Shown here: piece by piece, positions 34,802 through 46,209 of the stretch
Position numbering within the stretch: the stretch's first letter is position 1
How the letters are laid out: the number at the start of each line of letters is the position of its first letter
From: Cladobotryum mycophilum
Taxonomy: Eukaryota; Ascomycota; Sordariomycetes; Hypocreales; Hypocreaceae
DNA: 64,000 nucleotides
NCBI GenBank assembly: GCA_036429605.1
Contig: CM071591.1
Coordinates: 4,278,001 to 4,342,000 of the forward strand
Reading direction: 5' to 3'
Program-made: the position numbers and the translations under genes
The notes under the pieces: generated by a model
The model's input: only the letters and a program-made list of their open reading frames with translations
The model's database searches: none
Told to the model about the DNA's origin: nothing

Positions 34802-36414
34802 GGCTTTTTTCTTCTGGGACGGACACTACCACCCCCGGGAATGAAGAATTTCTTTGTGATGATGTTGTTTTGCTGGGCTGATTCCAAGTTGCTGGTTCAT
34901 GCAATGTTGGAGTTTCCTACCCTGGAGAAGAAGAAAAACTGGGAGGAAAGAGTGGCTGTGATTTAGCGAGTTGAGATTCTTCCTTGTCAGAAATGAGGTT
35001 GTTGAATTTTCACAATCGAGTTAATTTTTTGATCTTTGGGTAACTGTTACTCTTGTTTGACAAGCGCACAAAAGTCGTGGTTGATGGATGGTGTTGCTTG
35101 AGGATGTCCCAAATATCGAGATTTCCCAAAAAAACTGCCCCTCCATGATTTGAACCCTTGAAACTTTGCGAGCAACAACCCCACCATGCAGAGCGAGCGC
35201 CTTCCATTCTCCAGCCCAGGGGTTGTGTGTTCCAAGTAGAACCTCCAGGGCTGCTACGTACCGCTCCGTTTGTGTATTGCGGTCAAATGATGGGGGAGGC
35301 AACCCATTCATTCGCTCGGGATGCGGGTGCGAGGACCTGAATGATCTGGGCATTAATTTAAAAGATCCTCTGAAACCCTGAATACCCTCCCCCCTTTTCT
35401 CTTTACGAAGATGCATCTGATTCCCTTTATCGAAATGTTTAAATATCTTATCATTAAATCGACCGAGGAAACGTTATCGCAAGGAGGCTTGAGACATTTA
35501 TTAGCCACACTAAAAAACAGTCATGGAAACTCAAGCGCCCTTGAAATCACTCATGATGAGAGTGCTGGATACCGGAATGAACCGATGACGATGATGGCGT
35601 TTGTTCAGCCGCTGCTGGGAAGGTGGTAGGTACCCTACCTTGTAGTTTGTCCCCCAAAAGCCCCCCTGATGAGCGTTGAGGGCTACCTCTCCCAAGGACT
35701 TGGGTTACTGGTGCTGGGATGCGTCGTAACGTGCAGAATGCGGTATGACAATTCATCCAATCATTCATTGCCACCCCCAAGTCGGCAGGGGGAGGAGGAA
35801 GGTGAATGCCTCAGAACAGTCCAGAATACTCCAATACCCCAATAATTCCCTTCCCTCCCCAATGACAGCGAATGTATTATTTCCATGGACTTGACTGCTG
35901 CTTGCTGCTGCCACTACCGCTGTTTCCCTTTCATGTATCTCTCCTGCGGGTGGCGAGGGGGGAACGGCTGCCTCACAACAAAACTCCCGACTCTTTTCTT
36001 TCCAAAAGAGAGCGGTGTGGCTGCTGATTGGCTGATTGGTGGAGGCGCTGCTGCACTGCACTGCACCACTGAATGGCGGTGCGCAAAGTTGCAGTAAAAA
36101 CACGTGACCAAAGCCTGTGTCATTTTGCCCCTCAACCCCCCTTCCTCTCTTCCCCCTGTGGTGATAACCTCAACACTCTTCCGTTTAATCTTCCCCGATC
36201 GCAAACCTTCCTTCTTAACCAACCCCACGATCAACTTCTCGCGCGCGCTTCCAAGCCCCATCTTCTTCCATCAACACACTTTGCGATTTTCAATAAAACA
36301 GCTGCGAGACTCTTGACAATCTCAGCTCCCGCCTCAACAACACCTCTCTCTCCCTCTCTCCTTTTTTTACTACAAAGAAATCGTTTCCGGGACAACCCCG
36401 ATACATCCGAGTTT
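34802..36414. other. Divergent intergenic region between TRM44 and eIF1
   Basis: No gene seen. On the minus strand, GGTTCAAATCA (35147-35157) resembles a Pol III B-box and is followed by a T7 stretch, but no tRNA fold could be built. The right part (about 36100-36414) is pyrimidine-rich and looks like the promoter and leader of eIF1. Confidence 0.5.
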
Positions 36415-37061
36415 ATGTCCATCGAAAACCTCAAGACCACTCACGGTATGTTTAATTCCTCCCTCCCTCTTTCGCGCATTTCAAGTCTCGGCAAACCTCT
36501 TCTCGTTTTTGGCTGGCTTGCGACCCTCTCTCGTGATCCTGTTGCTAACACCCTTTCCCACAGACCCCTTCGCCGATGCCGAAGACGACCCTGGCACCGT
36601 CAAGAAGGTCCAGCAACACATCCATATACGTATCCAACGTAAGTGTCCTTGATCCTCTTGCGCGTATTTTTTCTTTCGTCCACAGTTCCCATGGCTGACC
36701 GTGTTTGTTTTTTTCCAGAGCGCAATGGCCGTAAATCCTTGACCACGATCGCGGGCATCCCTAAGAAGTTTGACCCCAAGAAGATTCTGAAGGAAGTCAA
36801 GAAGAAATTTGGTACGCTCACCCCATCATCCACCGTCCAGTGTTCTTTTTCGAGCCTCGGGAAATCGGTAGTCTACATTAGAAGAAAGAGTGGCACTAAC
36901 TCAGCTATTTAGCTTGCAATGGATCCATTGTCGATGACGTTGAAGCTGGACAAGTTATCCAGCTCCAGGGAGATCAGCGCAAGGATATCCACGACTTCTT
37001 GACCGACCAGAAGGAGGGCCTTGGCCTGGCACGCGACACTATTACTGTCCACGGTTTCTAA
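36415..37061 (+). CDS. SUI1: Translation initiation factor eIF1 (SUI1)
   Basis: Four exons, 36415-36445, 36564-36638, 36719-36811 and 36913-37061, encode 115 aa, the usual length of eIF1. The sequence reads MSIENLKTTH, then DPFADAEDD, HIHIRIQQRNGRKSLTT, GIPKKFDPKKILKEVKKKF, ACNGSIVDD and a C-terminal GLARDTITVHGF. All are strongly conserved SUI1-domain pieces. eIF1 binds the 40S subunit and enforces AUG selection in the scanning complex. The 31-nt first exon is typical of fungal eIF1 genes. The long pyrimidine-rich leader fits a highly expressed translation gene. Confidence 0.95.
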
Positions 37062-37737
37062 AGCGCCGAACGTGCCGCCGCCCTTTCCAGCGACTTGGCT
37101 TCACAGCATGCTGGTGATGTGGGCAACGGTACGAGGTTCTTCGAGACGGGCCATGCGCTTCTTGCAGACTTCATTTGTACGTCAGTTAGTGTCGCGTGCC
37201 GCCTTAGTCGGACCTCGAGTGCGCAAAAGACGACCAGTCTTCATTACCAGCACACGCACGGGTGGCGGTGTATGGGGCAGAGCAGCTGGGAATCTCGAAA
37301 GAGGTGTTGCTGTTCTTGTCCCTATTCTACGTTCGCTTGCACCGATGTGGTTGCAAAGTCCGGGTTTTATTATTCAACCAGTTCTATATTGCCGGCCAGA
37401 ATCCGTGTGACCAGTTGGTCACTCGTTACAATACTCGTTTTTTTCTTCGGTTCAAATTGTAGAACAGCCTTTTACCATACGTAGTACCTAGTTTAGGGCA
37501 ATGGAGTACAATACCAAAGTAACATGGGATCTCACTGTGAAGAAATGTGTCAGGAAATATGCAAATGATGTCAGTTTCGAACTAGTATGATGGGTAATAA
37601 GAAAGAAAACACAGGCGATGGCTATTATTGTGAACATAAAATTAATCATTTGGCAAAAGACGCATCTGGGTAACTACCAATTCAGCTCGTTTTTGTTATT
37701 TTACAATTCCTTCCTCCTCTTGTAGACGATTAAAACT
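37062..37737. other. Convergent intergenic region
   Basis: 3' flanks of eIF1 (plus) and the EOS1-like gene (minus). No gene seen. Confidence 0.5.
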
Positions 37738-38884
37738 TCATAATTCGGCGTGTTCATGAATCAAGACTTTGATGCGAGCTACTAAATTGAGGGCGTCCTG
37801 CCAGAGGTATCGCCCCCTGGTCACGACAGGCATGGTGGGGTAGTCGGACTGGTAGGTTTGCATGTGCGCCAGCAGTACCACCATTGTGATGTAGCTGGCG
37901 ATGGAGAAGACGTTTACCGAAGTAGACGTCTCTTTGCGGATGTTGATTTTCTGGTGTGTGATGTGGTAGCATACTGTAAGGGTCTAGAATTCCATTTGTT
38001 TAGTACTTTTTTTTTGGTGGGAATCAGAAGCATTGAGTTGTAGGGAGGAGGAAGCATACCGTGGCCATACCGACCCAGCCTGGGAGAAGAAGGCGGGGAT
38101 CTTGGAATCCGCCGGTGAGGGAGAGGACAGAGAGTGTTACGTAGGCATTGACGGCGTTTATAGACAGGAGACGGACGAGGGTAGCTTGTGGGGTGTAGTT
38201 TATGAGCCTGCGCTATGTGTTAGTTTAGGAGTTATTGGTGGTAGTGGCAGTGCTGGTGGTGATGGATATAAGTGAAGCAGCAACTTACCACCGGGACATG
38301 AGGCAATCGGTAAAGAAAAAGGAGAGATAACCGCAGGCGAAGCACTAATTATATCACCTGTTAGGCTCGTTCGTCTTCTGCTTTGCTTTTGCAAGAAACC
38401 AATGTCTTTATTTTCGGTGCAAGTCTCAACGCACCCATATAGTCGCAAGCGTAGTCTCAGTCAGGGCATACGGCGCAGCGACCACGGCGGTCGTAACACC
38501 GTTATGGTCCACGGCGCATTGCATGGCAGCCTCGGGGGCTGACGTGGAAGCAAGCGTGTTCAGTACGACGGACGTACAAGGTCGGACGAGGAGGAATTGG
38601 TCGGGAGGTCCGGGGAGGAAGTGTAAGAGCAGGCGCAGCAGCGAGGGGAGACCCCACCACGATGCGGGCAAGATGGAACACAGGCGGAGGAAGAAGAGCC
38701 AGGGGTGCCATTGCTTGGGGACGTTGAGGACGACGGCGACGCGGGGTTGGAGTATCGATGGCACGGGGGGAGGGGGAGATCGAGGAGGCAGAGGAGCGTC
38801 TATGCCGTCAAAGTCGAGATCGAGATCGAGATTGTGGAGGTCAGACGGTTTGGGGGAGCTCAGGGCGGTGGTGGTGACATGATG

Positions 38885-38915
<31 letters not shown>

Positions 38916-38977
38916 ACAGCAACTGGAGCAGTGGACAAAGAAGGCCTGCGGCGCAAATGGGCCGTCGCCATTGCCAT
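37738..38977 (-). CDS. EOS1: EOS1-like N-glycosylation / ER membrane protein
   Basis: Four exons on the minus strand, 38435-38977, 38289-38344, 38060-38207 and 37738-37983, give about 330 aa with clean GT-AG junctions. The N-terminus is low-complexity with a poly-Ala run from an AGC repeat (about 38885-38912). The membrane domain reads KQWHPWLFFLRLCSILPASW, then YLSFFFTDCLMSRWLINYTP, QATLVRLLSINAVNAY and SGFxDPR-like GGFQDPRLLLPGWVG. It ends with YHITHQKINIRKETS. These match the EOS1 family (PF12326), ER proteins linked to N-glycosylation and oxidative-stress tolerance in yeast. The start used is the ATG at 38977; an ATG two codons later is also possible. Confidence 0.8.
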
Positions 38978-39799
38978 GGATGGCGCTTTCGAAACGGCTC
39001 TATTCCATGAGCGCTCGAAATGGGAAAAGAAGAAGAACAACAAGAAGAAGTAGAAGTAGAAGGAAAGGAGTGGCCAGAAAGGGTAAATGTTCTTTAACTA
39101 CCTACAGGGCATGGATGTATGGATTGGATGGCTTTTGGGGGGGGACACTTTACTTTGCACACAGCATTTGCCTAGAACATTTAAATGGCGTCGCAGAGGG
39201 GCACAGACGAGACAAAATTGGGAAGCTGGAGAGCTCCCCACTTGTTTATAGCAATGGACGGAAAGGTCACCACGGGTAGTCGCACCTTGGGTGGTTTCAG
39301 TTCCATTGGCAGCTGTCAGGAATTAATTGGCTGCCTGTTATAGCGGCGGGCGGTGTGTGTTAGTGGAGATGGATGGTTACCTTTAGGGGGAGGAGCGCTA
39401 AAAGTTGCTGTAGATTTCCTGAAAAAGGGTCGGATTGCCCGCTTTCTGCGGGTGTCGCGTGCGCTATGTCTTGGTAAGGGAGCCCTACCTACGGAGTTCC
39501 TACCTTTTTTAATTGAGAGCCACGATGATACCTTATATAGAGTTTTCTCATCATACGTTCTGGACCATTACCCGAAACTCAACAATTCAAATCACTGATT
39601 CAACATGTTTTTGTTTTAAATAAATAAAAAACAGCAAGAGGCATAATACGTTGTTGACATTGTACGATATATGCAATAGTACTGATGTAGACGCAAGAAG
39701 CCGGATCGTCCACATACACAGCCAAGATGCCTCTCTCCTCCTCCCCGCATTGAAACCATCCAAGTTCATTCCTTGTGATTATTGCTTGGATCAAGCTGC
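38978..39799. other. Intergenic: EOS1-like promoter side and symporter 3' flank
   Basis: AAGAAGAAG-rich sequence near 39025-39065 lies in the EOS1-like leader. No gene seen. Confidence 0.5.
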
Positions 39800-41488
39800 C
39801 TAGAAAAACTTGCCAGCAACAGAAGCGCTGTTGCCCACAGTCACGAGCCGAGCGTCTTCGTCATCCGCAACCATAGTCGGCCTGTCAAAAGCATCGAAGC
39901 GCTGATTCCGTTTCTTGGCCAGGACATATTGAACTGAAACTCTGACTGCCAAGGCGATAAAACCCCAGATGATGGCTCCGATAGGGGCCACCACAAACGC
40001 ACCAAAGACGCCCCAGTCGCCGGCGTAGAGGCCCTGTTGCACAAGAAGCAGTTGCCCACCACTCTTGGCATCTCCATAGTAAATGGTGCCAAAGATGAAG
40101 ACTGTCAAGATACCTCCCAGTCCGCCGACAACGACCTCGAATCCGCGCCACCAGTAGAACCAAGTGTCCGACAGACCCAGGCAAATAGGAGGGATGGCGG
40201 CAGCAGAGACAAGGTCGCTGATGAGGAAGATTTGCAGCACAGACGGTGCCTTGAGAGCAATGACTACAATGAGAATGATGACGAGAATGACGAGCACCCG
40301 AATCACCCAAATGTTCAAGCGGTTGCGGAACAAGTCATTGGACGCAGACGACACCATTGCTGACTGCAAGCTGTCAAACGCCGAAACGCTGAGGCTCACG
40401 ACCATGACCAACACGATTCCTATGACCCAGCTAGGAAGTCTCTCGAGCAAGACGAAGAAAGCAAGAGAACCAGCTTGAGGGGGATCACCAGGCCAAGCAC
40501 CGGACCATGCAGCAATTAGACCCGTGGAACCGACAAGCGTGAGAATGCAAAGAATTGCCACCGAAGCAATCGATACGCCAATCCAAAGGTCCTTGTCTGT
40601 CTTGGAAGAGAATGTGCGCAGCCAAAAATTGGATAGGAAGAAATCATTCGTGAGTACCGCGACGGGAAGAATGTACATGAGCTGCCATCCGACAAGGCTC
40701 GGTTTTGTAAGACCGGATGAGTCGATGAGCTCGCGATCAATGTCCGTCTTGACACCGATGGTGATGGTAGCGATCAAGATGAGGCCTACGACCATTCCAC
40801 CTTGCACGACGTCTGTAAGGAACGAGATCTTAAAGCCACCAAGCGCTACAGCATCATGAATTAGCAACCAGCCCTTTACATGTCCATGCATCATGCGGCT
40901 GCAACTTACAGGTATAAATTGTGGTGACTACACATTGAACAATGATGATGGGAAGTCCATCAAGACCTGTAAGTGCATTGACGACCTGTCCGATGGCAGA
41001 CAGTTCCGCCACCATGTACAGGAACAGAGTGACAAGCGTCATGAAGCTGAGATATAGCATCGTCAAGGTGCCATAACGCTGGCGAGTCCATTCCGTCAGA
41101 ACAAATCCCTCAGGACACTTGCGTCGAATAATTGGACCGAGAGCGCCAAACACAAGCAGAGGCAAGGCCGAAGAAAGAGCATAAATGACGACGCCTTGCA
41201 CTCCAGCAATAGTTGCGAGCTCTGGATAGCTGAAGAGAATACCGGATCCCAGGGCTGAGAAGGTCAGTATGATCAAAACGGTAATGGGGGAAGGGGGATT
41301 CTGGAGCGGCAGCACGTTTCCCACGCAAGCATTAACTTGATCGAGTATCACGGTACAATCTCAGCGTCGTTTTTCACAGCCCGGCATCTCCCTTGGTGAA
41401 TGGTATCAGATTGTACGTTTGACACATTCCCAAGGGTTGGATCCCGCAAAACTGCTCCAAACTCGGCGCCCGTAGTGAGCCGCATCAT
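39800..41488 (-). CDS. Sodium:solute symporter (SSS) family transporter, urea-transporter-like
   Basis: The last exon is 39800-40845 and the upstream exon ends at 40910 (intron 40846-40909). Motifs of the SSS family are IRRKCPEGFVLTEWTRQRYG, YMVAELSAIGQVVNALTGL and TIYTSLGGFKISFLTD, with many membrane segments, as in fungal Dur3-like importers. The substrate is unknown. The N-terminus is ambiguous. From the ATG at 41488 a coding-like frame (MMRLTTGAEFGAVLRDPTLG to NDAEIVP) ends in TGA near 41350, while the body is in another frame (VILDQVNACVGNVLPLQ). Either one base is missing at about 41352, or a 56-nt intron (41301-41356, GTACCG to CTCCAG) joins them. Both keep phase, giving 541 or 522 aa. 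Confidence 0.8.
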
Positions 41489-43577
41489 CTTCCCCTCTTC
41501 CCTCTCCTACTGTCTCCTGTCTGTTTTACCAAAGTAGTGCGAGAACAAGGGGATATCGGAGAGAAGAAGAGGGAAAGAAGATAAAGATCTTTTTCTGGGA
41601 TACGAACCTGGTCAAGCCGGAATCATCGAATCTGCTGTTTTGTTTTCTTGAAATGCGCAACTCAATTCAGTCGAGAAGGCAGCACGAGTAAAAGAACAGA
41701 CATTTCTGCATGCCCCTCTACTACAAAACTACCTTCTTAGACGGAAGATATTCGCCACTTTCGTCGCTACCGCTCCGGGGAGGAAAAAAGACCACTGTGT
41801 TCGCTGAGCATTGCGCTGTTGCTCATCACTCACCGGAAGCGATGAAGTTGAGGGCCAACGGGAAAGCTGCGATGCGCGAAGAAAAAAGTTAGCTTCTACT
41901 CGGAAAGAATTATCGAATGAGTGTGAGTCAAATAGCAGCAAAACTGCAATTGAGAGGGAAATCCTGTTTTGTTCTGACCAGTCTGCGTCCCATTGCTAGA
42001 GAGAAAGTCCGTTGTGCCTTGCTTTCTCATCGTCCAAGCAATTCCCGTGCCCATTATACTGCGCATCGTTGAAGAGTTAGCCTACGATCTATTTTCCCGG
42101 CAGGCATTCAAAAGGAACGAGAATCTCATGTTTGCGCACAGAAAGACACCATAGGTGACATAGATTACGGCATTCGACGCCGCAAACGATGGCTGACCCA
42201 TTTCGTGGAGATTCAAGTAATGAAGACAATGAAAGGTGATATCAATCAATAAAAAAACAGAATAAATGAATCTTCGCAGTCGACGCGAATGAAATCCTCA
42301 ATTCGAAATGTTGTGATACAGCTTGGTGATGAAGAATTGAGGAAAGCAAAATTTTGTTTAATCCCGGTTGATGCGACCGACCGGAACGTTATCATTTCAA
42401 TATCGGGCCTGCTTTAGCTCGACAGTTGCTAGACACGTGGGGGGATTTTGTGGAGTTGGGATCGTTTACATGGACACCCCAAACTCTCACACACCTTCAT
42501 GGATACGATGATGCTTTCATTCACATTTTGTCACTCACGGCCAAAAGATGCCAGACTACATGGGGGAAACATCTTCTATCTAGTCGTCTATCTACGCAAA
42601 TCTATGGAATAGAACCAAGTCCATCCAACTTCATCGTATTATCGACCGACCTTTTCTTAATCCTCCCTGTGAGACCGTTGATACCCTTGGTTGAGTCAAG
42701 ATTCAAATGGAAATTAGTTGCGGCGAAAATGGCACGACCTCCCCCAAGAAAGAGGCCTTTCCAAGATTCGACATGTTGCAAACTTGATTCTCAAATGACC
42801 CGTCTCCAGTGAAATTGAAACTCCGATATTAGTGCAGTAAAAGAGCAAAACTTTTGGTGCGCGCAATTCAAGCGGTGGTAGGCGACTTGGAAGATTGGTT
42901 TTTGTCGAATAGCTTTGCTGTAAGCGAGGCGTAGGAAGCGTGCCAAGCGATATCTGCAGAGAATCTTGCCCTCCAATTATGATCGCAATCCCATACATGA
43001 GAGTATGGCTTGAATGCATGCGCAGTTGGTGAGAAAACAGAAAATGGAGGTCGCGCAAGTGTACGTGTTTAAGTCTGAAGCGTGGATGAAGCTCACCACC
43101 AACTAAGGTGATGGCCCGACACAAACCAAATTGCATCATTCCAGCTTGCCAGAAAACCACGTACTGAGAGCAGTGGCCCGCAAACAGAAACTTTTATGAG
43201 AGTCGAATTGACTCTAGATCAAGTAGATGTTGGTGGAGAGGCAAGTATAGTACTTTAAGCAACGGGGATGAATGCCAAGTGCCAAACTGTCCAGACCGAG
43301 AGTCCAGGACTAAAGCCATTTCCGAAGGTACATCTGTACTGATCGCAGCCCATTAAAGAAGCTGAGGTTTTTTTTATAGAAATTTTGAGGTTTGATAGAA
43401 GTGGGCCACAACAATGCGGCCTCTGGACTTGGGCATGTTGCGCAAGTCAAAGGGCTGAACTGAGAGAAGCGAAAGCAATTCAGCCATTCAGAAGCTAGCT
43501 TACTGAGCTAGCTCCTTGCCTTTTCCCTTAACACCCTTGTCATCTTGGGCACCAGGCTTCTCGTTAGACTTGGTCTC
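41489..43577. other. 2.1-kb intergenic region
   Basis: Promoter side of the symporter and 3' side of the RRM gene. The largest frames (for example about 42426-42812 plus and 42714-43160 minus) overlap each other, lack homology and lack splice support. No gene called. Confidence 0.45.
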
Positions 43578-46209
43578 CTAGACGGAGTTGTTCTTAGCAG
43601 ACTCCACCTTATCCTTGGTGGCCGATGGGGTCTTGGCAACATTCTTGGAACTTTCCCCCTTTCCTCCCTGCTGGAATGAGCCTGTGGGACGAGTTGGGGT
43701 CTCGGCCATACGGTAAGGCGCCATCATTGAATCCAAGTACTGAGAATACATCATAGCCTCCATGGGCGTAGGCATGGGAGAGTAGTTGTAGCCCGAGTAT
43801 CCGTTAGGGTAGAAGACAGGACCCTGCGGGGTCAACGGGTGATGCATCAAAGGATGCATTGGTGTATAGCCATAAGGAGACATAGCAGGTGTCATCATGG
43901 GATAGCCGCCGGGAGAAGCGGCAACGGCGTGAGCGGCCGACTTGGACGCGGCGGCTGGTGGGGATGTGGCAATAGCCTTGCCTTTGCCCTTGACATCCAC
44001 AATGTTTGTCTCAATGGTCTTGCCATCATCCTCGGAATCGCTAGGCTTAATCTCCTGGTCCTCAGTCTTGACATTGGCCTCCTCGGAAGGCTCAGACTTG
44101 GTGGCCTTTGGTGTAGTAGTCCTGTCGGATGCGGCATCAGGGCTTTCGGGTGGAGCAGGGCCGGCGGAGACGACAGAGCTCACAGAAGCATGGGAAGCGT
44201 GCCGGGCAGCGTGATGATAAGGTCCTCTGGCATAAGCGTTTGGGGCAGAGGTATATTCTGCCCCAGCATAGGCCGCTGCTGCAGGGGACGTAAAAGACCG
44301 GGTATCGCGGGCAGCAAAGTTACCACCGTACGAGATTGGGCGTTGGTGACCATAGGTGCTTCCAGAACGGCGGTGTTGCGCGGAAGACTGCGCATAGGGG
44401 GTCTGAGGGTGGTCTTGATGTTGACCACGACGGGGAGTCTCGAAGAGACGAGATTGCTTCCGCTGAACCTTGATGGTGTAGCCGTCAAGGTTCGTGCCGT
44501 TCTGGCACAAAGGTGGTCAGCAGGAGCATCTGATGAGAAGGGTAGGGGATTGACACTTACAAACGCATTGACAACGTCGTCAGCGGAGTCAGGGCGCATG
44601 AATTCGACAAATGCAAAGCAAATTTCAACGCCTGCGGCAGCATTGTTAGCCAAACGGGATAATAGGAAGACTTCTTAGATCTGTATAAACTTACTTCGGT
44701 TGTGGCTGGACGGGACGTGCTTTCGCTTCAGTTCGATGCCAATAACACTGCCCCAGGCGCTTGCCAGGCGGGAAAGTCTAACCTCAGTCATGTTCAAGGG
44801 GAGGTTGCCAAAAAAGGCCGAGCGACGATCACGGTCATACTGAGCCATCATTTGGTCATCATCATGGCGTCGAGGATTGACCTTGGGGTCGACCCCTTTC
44901 TGGTCGTAAGGTCGAACCTTGTAGATACGATGCTTGCCAATGCTCTAAGTAGACGTATAGGTAAGTCCAGTGTACTTGGAGTGCAATAATTCACGAAATG
45001 CAACAGAGACTTACTCGCAGAACATCTCTCTTCGGATCGTAGAGCCGAAACTGGACGACGATTGAAGGTGGAAGGTTCAGCTGGGCACGCATCTTCTCGT
45101 CCAGATGGGTAGCCCCAGCAATCTCGCCCAACATTCCAAGAAGGCTGACGGCTTCTTGCTTGGTGATCTCTTTGCCGGATAGCTTGTGGACAATCCATGA
45201 GGCTTGGAGATATTAGTATCGTATGTGGAGCCTTGGGGAAATGGGGACGTGGAGCTTACAGTTAGCCTTGGCCATTTCAATTCGAACAGGACGACCAAGA
45301 ATTTTGGCCCCGGTGGACTGTTGCTCTGCCTGTTGGGCATCTTCGTCGCGCTAGACCACGGGTTAGCACAAAAATGGGGGTTTCCTCAAAATCCTCGTCC
45401 TGGCTTACCGTAAACTGGCAAAAGGCAAAGGGCATCTGCCGACTGTCACGACGAATCTTGACAAAAACAGTTCCGAATTGGCTGAAGAACTTGGTCACCT
45501 CCATCTCCAGTTTGTAATCATCAAAGGCAGCTGGGAGACTAGGTACTATGAGTAAACAGAAGAAGGCAGCGATGAAGCTAGGCAGTGACTTACTTAGCTG
45601 CAAAAATGCAAGCAGTGGGAGGGTAGATATTTTGCGCATCAATGTGGACAGGTGACATGGGAACCAGACTCTGGCTAGTTTCCTCCTCCTTGGAACTGGA
45701 CGATGCTCCCTCATTAATAGGGGAGATGATGATTTCAACAGTGCTTTCGTCATCATTTTCTTCAGTCTTTACCGTCTCAGTGAAGACATCATCGTCTTGA
45801 GTAGTGCCAACTTGAAAGGCGGAAGAGCTTGAAGCCGAGTTAGAAGTGATACCGAAATAGGAGTCTGTGATTCATCTTACCCGGAAGGTCGAGGCTCAGC
45901 CATGCCAGAGGAAGAAGGCCTCTGTGCGCTATAAAATGTTAATCTCAGGTGAGGGATAAATGTGGCTTCAAGTACTTACAGTCGTCTGGTCTCCGGGGAG
46001 AGCATGATGCTGCCATTACTGAGGCGAGCGCCTAGGTCTCTTGTAAGCGTATGTTGAAGTGGGGAGGATAGTGAACACAAATGTCTCTTACCACCACCTC
46101 TTTCCTCATCCTCGGAAGAAGAGGAGGACTCCCGAACAAAATGCTCGAGCGAAGCACTCTTGACGAGTATCTTCTTGGGTCTGTCAGAGACAGTTATCAT
46201 GGGAGCCAT
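43578..46209 (-). CDS. RNA-binding protein with two RRM domains
   Basis: Ten exons on the minus strand: 46092-46209, 45980-46031, 45881-45928, 45594-45827, 45409-45538, 45260-45350, 45015-45202, 44695-44944, 44561-44631 and 43578-44501. All have GT-AG borders and consistent phase, for 701 aa. After an acidic Ser-rich N-terminus, RRM1 has IFAANLPAAFDDYKLEMEV, MPFAFCQFT (RNP1-like) and ILGRPVRIEMAKA. RRM2 has RRSAFFGNLPLNMTEVRL (RNP2) and ICFAFVEFMRPDSA (RNP1), ending in DGYTIKVQRKQSR. The C-terminal 300 residues are disordered, first rich in Ser/Tyr/Ala, then Pro/Met/Tyr (MMTPAMSPYGYTPMHP). It is probably an mRNA-binding regulator. I do not recognise a named orthologue. Confidence 0.85.

Noticed and set aside
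35120..35230. Possible tRNA or SINE on the minus strand (B-box-like GGTTCAAATCA followed by T7)
   Set aside because: The T-arm stem does not pair and no A-box, anticodon arm or acceptor stem could be built.
38426..39010. Overlapping plus-strand frames over the EOS1-like gene
   Set aside because: They are shadows of the GC-rich minus-strand exon with repeats (AGC array) and have no homology.
42714..43160. 148-codon minus-strand frame overlapping a plus-strand frame
   Set aside because: No conserved motif and no ATG context; it overlaps another equally weak frame.
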